From an uncultured Drancourtella sp. (GTDB taxonomy: Bacteria; Bacillota; Clostridia; Lachnospirales; Lachnospiraceae), in the NCBI GenBank assembly GCA_937880845.1, contig CALFLL010000050.1, forward strand, positions 1-18,430: DNA of 18,430 nt. The letters run 5' to 3'. The position numbers and the translations under genes were made by a program. The notes beneath the pieces are model-generated. The model saw only the letters and a program-made list of their open reading frames with translations, did no database searches and had not been told where the DNA came from. Each line of letters opens with the position of its first letter. The stretch's first letter is position 1. Shown here piece by piece: positions 14,830 to 18,430 of the stretch.

Positions 14830-15081
14830 AACGTATTCCTCCTTTTTTATCACTGGTAAGCCCTTATGCATCGTATTTTACAGGATTTTGTTATCCACAT
14901 ATATCCTAATTTATTCGGATACTATCTGAATTTTTATTCTATCTTTTCTTATTTTTTAATCCCATGGTGGAATTTTCTACACTTTATACCAAAAATCCAC
15001 ACACTTTCTGGGCTTCTCTGTTACAATTTTGGGGGATATGATATACTTTTTTCATATATTTTTAGAGAAAGGACGAAATAA
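14830..15081. promoter_or_regulatory. Divergent control region between the sugar operon and the two-component genes
   Basis: This 252-nt AT-rich gap holds three visible elements. A 20-bp imperfect palindrome, TATCCTAAT-TT-ATTCGGATA (14902-14921), has one mismatched pair. Two direct ACACTTT repeats (14979-14985 and 15001-15007) are 22 bp apart. A promoter for the kinase gene is described separately. A clear minus-strand promoter for the sugar operon is not visible; TAAAAT (14880-14875) is a possible -10 without a good -35, as would be expected for an activator-dependent promoter. Binding by the YesN-type regulator is inference. Confidence 0.45.
15020..15047 (+). promoter_or_regulatory. Promoter of the sensor kinase-response regulator genes
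   Basis: GTTACA (15020-15025) and TATACT (15042-15047) are 16 bp apart. The -10 is extended by TGA directly upstream (15039-15041), which strengthens a weak -35. The ATG at 15082 follows after a short leader with AGAAAGGA as ribosome binding site. No strong alternative is seen nearby. Confidence 0.55.
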
Positions 15082-16827
15082 ATGAAAAGATTTTACAGTC
15101 TACAATATAAATTTTTAATGTATTGCTTAATGATTTCTATTATCCCGGTAATACTAATCGGGTTATTTTGTTACTTTTATTCTTCCAAAATCTTAATAGA
15201 AAATATGGAAAGTTCCCATAAACAGAAAATGCATGCTGCCGCTTCAAATATTGATACCATCATGTCTCAGGTTAACGATGTGTCCCACTTGATTTTACAA
15301 AACAGAAACCTGAGAAATTATTTTCTGGAGCCAGAAAATTCTCCCGTTCCTTCTTCCATAATGGATTTTCTGACCCCATTTGTCGGGTATGACAGTAATG
15401 TTTCTTCCATTTATATAAAGGGAAACGGGAACAAAGAACTTCTTCTTGGTTCTTCCTCTGCGGCTATTTCACTGACGAAAGAATATTCAAAAGAAGTATC
15501 GGCTTTAGACGGTTACTACCTTTGGTATTTAAATACGGAATACATGAAATACTCAAACGAACCATATCCATCTGTTCTGTCATTTTCCCGTTTATATAAT
15601 GATATTAATTCTCCTTCCAGTACTTTGGGAGTTATGACTATTGATATTCCGCTGAATGTATTAGAAAAAACATACTATAACCAACTTTCTTATAAAGGAA
15701 GTTCTTTTCTTATTGTAGACAAAAATAATAAAATTCTTCTTTCAAATAATAAAAATTTTATCGGCAAAAATTTTGAAAAAAATTCTCCCGGAAAAATTTC
15801 TATCGGTACAAAAGATTATGGAGAAAACTACTTGATGACTCAAGATTTATTAAAACAGACTGATTGGACTTTAATAAACCTGACACCTGTTTCAGAACTG
15901 ATGTCAGAAAACCAGTTTATTACAACTGTAATTTTATACGCTGTATTGGCTTGTATCCTAATCTGTATTTTACTTTCTGTTTTTATTTCAACAAAGCATC
16001 TTGCTCCTCTACGCTCTTTATGTCAACTTATACAGGATGCCGGAGAACAAGATTTTAAAATTTACACCGGGAAAATCGCAAATGATGAAATCGGAATTTT
16101 GGTATCAAAATTCAACAGTATGTCAGAACAACTAAATACATTGATCCATCAGGTTTATACCAGTAAATTAAAGCAAAGTGAAGCCGAATTAAACGCTCTT
16201 CAAGCTCAGATCAATCCGCATTTTCTTTATAATACATTGGATACGATTTACTGGATGGCACATTTGGAAAAAGCTTTTGATGCGGCCGAAGTCACTAAAG
16301 CACTTAGTGATATGTTCCGTTTAAATTTAAATAACGGAAGTACCATTATTTCTTTTTGTGATGAACTGAAGTATTTAAAGAATTATCTGATCATTCAGGA
16401 AAAACGACACAAAAACTATGTTACTGTAAATTTAAATATTAACTCTTCACCAGAATTGATGTCTGCCGGCGTAATCAAGTTAATCTTACAACCTTTTGTT
16501 GAAAATGCATTTGTACACGGAATTGATTATTCCAGTTCTGATAATCTTATTGAAATTGCGGTTAAATTGGAAAACAACACCGTATACTACTATATCAAGG
16601 ACAATGGTGTCGGAATATCTGAGTCACTACAAAAAGAATTAAATAACCCAAATACTGCATTTGGATTTGGAATACGAAGTGCAAACAAACGTATCAAGCT
16701 TTTATTCGGAGATAAATATGGAATTTACTTAAAAAGCACCCCAAATCACGGGACCATTGTAACCGTAACACAGCCTTATATTTCAGAAAAGGAGAGAGCC
16801 TATTATGATAAAAATGCTGGTCGTTGA
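15082..16827 (+). CDS. Sensor histidine kinase, YesM type
   Basis: This 581-aa membrane kinase has TM1 at about 12-34, an extracellular Cache-like sensor region (about 35-277), and TM2 at about 278-303. A HAMP linker follows (about 304-357, LAPLRSLCQLIQDAGEQDF). The HisKA_7TM-less kinase core typical of LytS/YesM proteins has its phosphorylated histidine in LQAQINPHFLYNTLDTIYWM (H380). The ATP-binding part has the N-box ILQPFVENAFVHG (N475), DNGVGIS (507-513) and a G-rich AFGFGIRSANKRIKLLFG loop (527-544). It should signal to the regulator encoded next to it; the genes overlap by 23 nt. The position beside a sugar-import operon suggests that it senses an external carbohydrate, directly or through the binding protein. 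Its ligand cannot be read from sequence. Confidence 0.94.
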   Translation: MKRFYSLQYKFLMYCLMISIIPVILIGLFCYFYSSKILIENMESSHKQKMHAAASNIDTIMSQVNDVSHLILQNRNLRNYFLEPENSPVPSSIMDFLTPFVGYDSNVSSIYIKGNGNKELLLGSSSAAISLTKEYSKEVSALDGYYLWYLNTEYMKYSNEPYPSVLSFSRLYNDINSPSSTLGVMTIDIPLNVLEKTYYNQLSYKGSSFLIVDKNNKILLSNNKNFIGKNFEKNSPGKISIGTKDYGENYLMTQDLLKQTDWTLINLTPVSELMSENQFITTVILYAVLACILICILLSVFISTKHLAPLRSLCQLIQDAGEQDFKIYTGKIANDEIGILVSKFNSMSEQLNTLIHQVYTSKLKQSEAELNALQAQINPHFLYNTLDTIYWMAHLEKAFDAAEVTKALSDMFRLNLNNGSTIISFCDELKYLKNYLIIQEKRHKNYVTVNLNINSSPELMSAGVIKLILQPFVENAFVHGIDYSSSDNLIEIAVKLENNTVYYYIKDNGVGISESLQKELNNPNTAFGFGIRSANKRIKLLFGDKYGIYLKSTPNHGTIVTVTQPYISEKERAYYDKNAGR

Positions 16828-18385
16828 TGATGAATTTTTTATTCGACGCGGAATTATCGATTCTATTTCATGGAAAGAGTATGGAATTGAAATCTGTGGT
16901 GAAGCAACAAACGGGGAAGATGCCCTTAATAAATTAGCTCAATTAAATCCGGATATTATTTTAAGTGATATCCGCATGAGTCCGATGAACGGATTAGAAT
17001 TTATCGAAACCGTAAAAAAGAAATACGGACATATAAAAATCATTATTTTATCCGGTTACGGAGAATTTGAATACGCCAGAAAGGCAATCAGTCTTGGAGT
17101 TTCGGAATATCTTTTGAAGCCTGTTGGGGCAGAAGAACTAATCCGGATCGTAACACAAATCCGAGATACTATTTTAAAAGAACGTTCTTCCATGGAAAAG
17201 GCTTTATCCATACGTTTAAGTGCATTATCTGCATGGAGCACTCCCAAGGAACAGATTTCTCTTGAATCCTCCTGGTTTTGTGTATTTATATTTTCTGTTG
17301 AAAATCCAGATGATTTTGTCTGCTCGCCTTCGGAACACTCTTCTGAAATGGATGCAATCTCTCGGATTACAGAAACTTATTTTACCAAATACGCATTAAA
17401 CCATATTGTCAAAAAACTGCAGTCCAACCTCTATGTTGTTATGTTAAACTATGGTGATTCTCTTTTCAATATCAGACAGACTGCCGACAAATTTCAGGAG
17501 TATCTTTCTTCTCATTATCATATTATGATTACCATTGGTCTTGGACGATCCTATTTTGGATATTCACAACTTAACGCTTCCTATAATGAAGCGTTTGCTG
17601 CACTAGCATACAAATACGCCGCACCGCTATACTCGATTTTGTCTTCTGACGAAATACCAAAAGAACTGCTGAAAAAATATATGCATAATATGGAATTAAA
17701 GTCTTTTAACAAAGAATCACAGTTTTTACTTTCCTATCTGGATGATTCGACTCAAAAGCTGGAACACTATATAGGCTCCTTGTTTGAACGGATAAAAAAA
17801 CAGTCTCTGACCATTGAATCTACAAAAACTTTACTATTGAAATTGCTGATTTTGTCTTCTTGTACGATAGACATTACCAACTATTCACGATTAGACTGTA
17901 AAAAAATGATTTCATTTTATCATGAAATTCTGGAAACTCAATCTGTTTTTACATTAGAAAAGATTATACGAATTTCCTTGATCATGATCCGTCACCTTCG
18001 TGATTCTGCTTATAATCCTGAATATCATAATATGATTCGTATTGTAATTTCTTATATCCAGCATCACTATGCTTCCAATATTTCGTTAAATTCACTTGCA
18101 GAAATCGTCCACGTAACACCTAATTATCTAAGCCGTATATTTAAAGAAACGACAGGAGAAAATTTCAAAGAATGGCTTACAAAATTCCGCATTGAAAAAT
18201 CCAAGCAGTTTCTTGCAGATCCTTCTTTAAAAATTTATGAAGTTGCCAATATGACAGGTTTTTATGATTATAAATATTTTTCTCAGGTTTTTCGAAAATA
18301 TAACGGTCTAAGTGCCAGTGATTACCGTGCTTCTCTTCTTGCAAAAAACGAACAGAACAATCCACATCCCGAAAATCAATCATGA
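16805..18385 (+). CDS. Response regulator with AraC-type DNA-binding domain, YesN type
   Basis: The receiver domain occupies residues 1 to about 120 of this 526-aa protein: acidic pocket VVDDE (D8, D9), phosphorylated D55 in ILSDIRM, S83 in ILSGYGEF and K105 in YLLKPVGAEEL. A long middle region (about 130-410) resembles the degenerate sensor-like linker found in YesN proteins; I see no known catalytic motif in it. The C-terminal AraC double helix-turn-helix (about 412-515) includes ISLNSLAEIVHVTPNYLSRI and the second helix-turn-helix in YEVANMTGFYDYKYFSQVFR, ending GLSASDYRAS. The ATG lies inside the end of the kinase gene, with AGGAGAG upstream, so translation is coupled. It likely activates the divergent mannoside operon when phosphorylated. 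Confidence 0.94.
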   Translation: MIKMLVVDDEFFIRRGIIDSISWKEYGIEICGEATNGEDALNKLAQLNPDIILSDIRMSPMNGLEFIETVKKKYGHIKIIILSGYGEFEYARKAISLGVSEYLLKPVGAEELIRIVTQIRDTILKERSSMEKALSIRLSALSAWSTPKEQISLESSWFCVFIFSVENPDDFVCSPSEHSSEMDAISRITETYFTKYALNHIVKKLQSNLYVVMLNYGDSLFNIRQTADKFQEYLSSHYHIMITIGLGRSYFGYSQLNASYNEAFAALAYKYAAPLYSILSSDEIPKELLKKYMHNMELKSFNKESQFLLSYLDDSTQKLEHYIGSLFERIKKQSLTIESTKTLLLKLLILSSCTIDITNYSRLDCKKMISFYHEILETQSVFTLEKIIRISLIMIRHLRDSAYNPEYHNMIRIVISYIQHHYASNISLNSLAEIVHVTPNYLSRIFKETTGENFKEWLTKFRIEKSKQFLADPSLKIYEVANMTGFYDYKYFSQVFRKYNGLSASDYRASLLAKNEQNNPHPENQS

Positions 18386-18430
18386 CCACCGGCTAAGCCG
18401 GTGGTTTGCTCTGCCCCTATAAGGGGCTTA
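18385..18430. repeat. Tandem GC-rich hairpins at the right edge (terminator or end of an IS200/IS605-type element)
   Basis: ACCACCGGCT (18385-18394) and AGCCGGTGGT (18396-18405) form a perfect 10-bp inverted repeat around one A, followed by TTTGCTCT. GCCCCT (18413-18418) and AGGGGC (18422-18427) then form a second 6-bp hairpin around ATA. The first hairpin starts at the last base of the regulator's TGA stop. As a terminator it would have only a TTT tail. Its sharp junction with the stop and the paired-hairpin layout also suit a repeat, such as the subterminal hairpins of IS200/IS605-family or TnpB-type elements, but no transposase is in the window. Confidence 0.55.

Noticed and set aside
14830..14871. 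Upstream start for the sugar-binding protein
   Set aside because: It would add 14 residues before the signal peptide and ignore the well-placed AAAGGAGG in front of 14829.
1..18430. CRISPR arrays, tRNA or rRNA genes, toxin-antitoxin pairs, phage or defence genes
   Set aside because: I saw no regularly spaced repeats, no tRNA cloverleaf ends, and no genes of these kinds among the coding regions; all large frames belong to metabolism, regulation or housekeeping.

Overview
The window reads as ordinary chromosome from a low-to-moderate G+C, spore-lineage Firmicute, most likely a gut Clostridium relative such as a Lachnospiraceae member. The evidence is strong AGGAGG-type ribosome binding sites, a T-box leader in front of cysS, the cysS-mrnC-rlmB-sigH order known from Bacillus and Clostridium, and a YesM/YesN-type two-component system beside a sugar ABC transporter. 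The family-level assignment is inference. Every large ORF is accounted for, and no tRNA, rRNA, CRISPR array or transposase gene is visible.

Layout. (1) 66-1250 (+): a MerR-type DNA-binding domain fused to a class I SAM methyltransferase. (2) 1333-4887 (+): rfbA-rfbB-rfbD-rfbC, the complete four-enzyme route from glucose-1-phosphate to dTDP-L-rhamnose. Its upstream gap holds a palindrome lying between possible -35 and -10 boxes about 20 bp apart, which is the geometry of a MerR-controlled promoter. (3) 4889-4936: a perfect 48-bp palindrome between the converging rfbC and sigH genes, probably a two-way terminator. (4) 8163-4939 (-): cysS-mrnC-rlmB-sigH, preceded by a cysteine-type T-box leader with its own promoter (about 8516-8221). 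(5) 14829-8530 (-): a mannoside-use operon encoding a lipoprotein sugar-binding protein, two permeases, a cytoplasmic GH2 beta-mannosidase and a D-lyxose/D-mannose isomerase-like cupin. (6) 15082-18385 (+), divergent from the operon: a YesM-type sensor kinase and a YesN-type AraC response regulator, overlapping by 23 nt. (7) 18385-18430: two tandem GC-rich hairpins starting at the last base of the regulator's stop codon.

How the parts fit. The two-component system probably senses a mannoside outside the cell and activates the divergent operon. The sugar would be imported (the ATPase is not encoded here), cut by the beta-mannosidase inside the cell, and the released mannose isomerised to fructose by the cupin enzyme. 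No terminator lies between the isomerase gene and the cysS T-box promoter, so mannoside-operon transcripts should run into the T-box and be stopped or passed on according to cysteine-tRNA charging.

The most noteworthy items are the MerR-methyltransferase fusion with its possible target promoter, the beta-mannosidase/isomerase pairing, the T-box as a possible shared terminator, the 48-bp palindrome, and the hairpin pair at the right edge. I see no clearly new multi-gene system.
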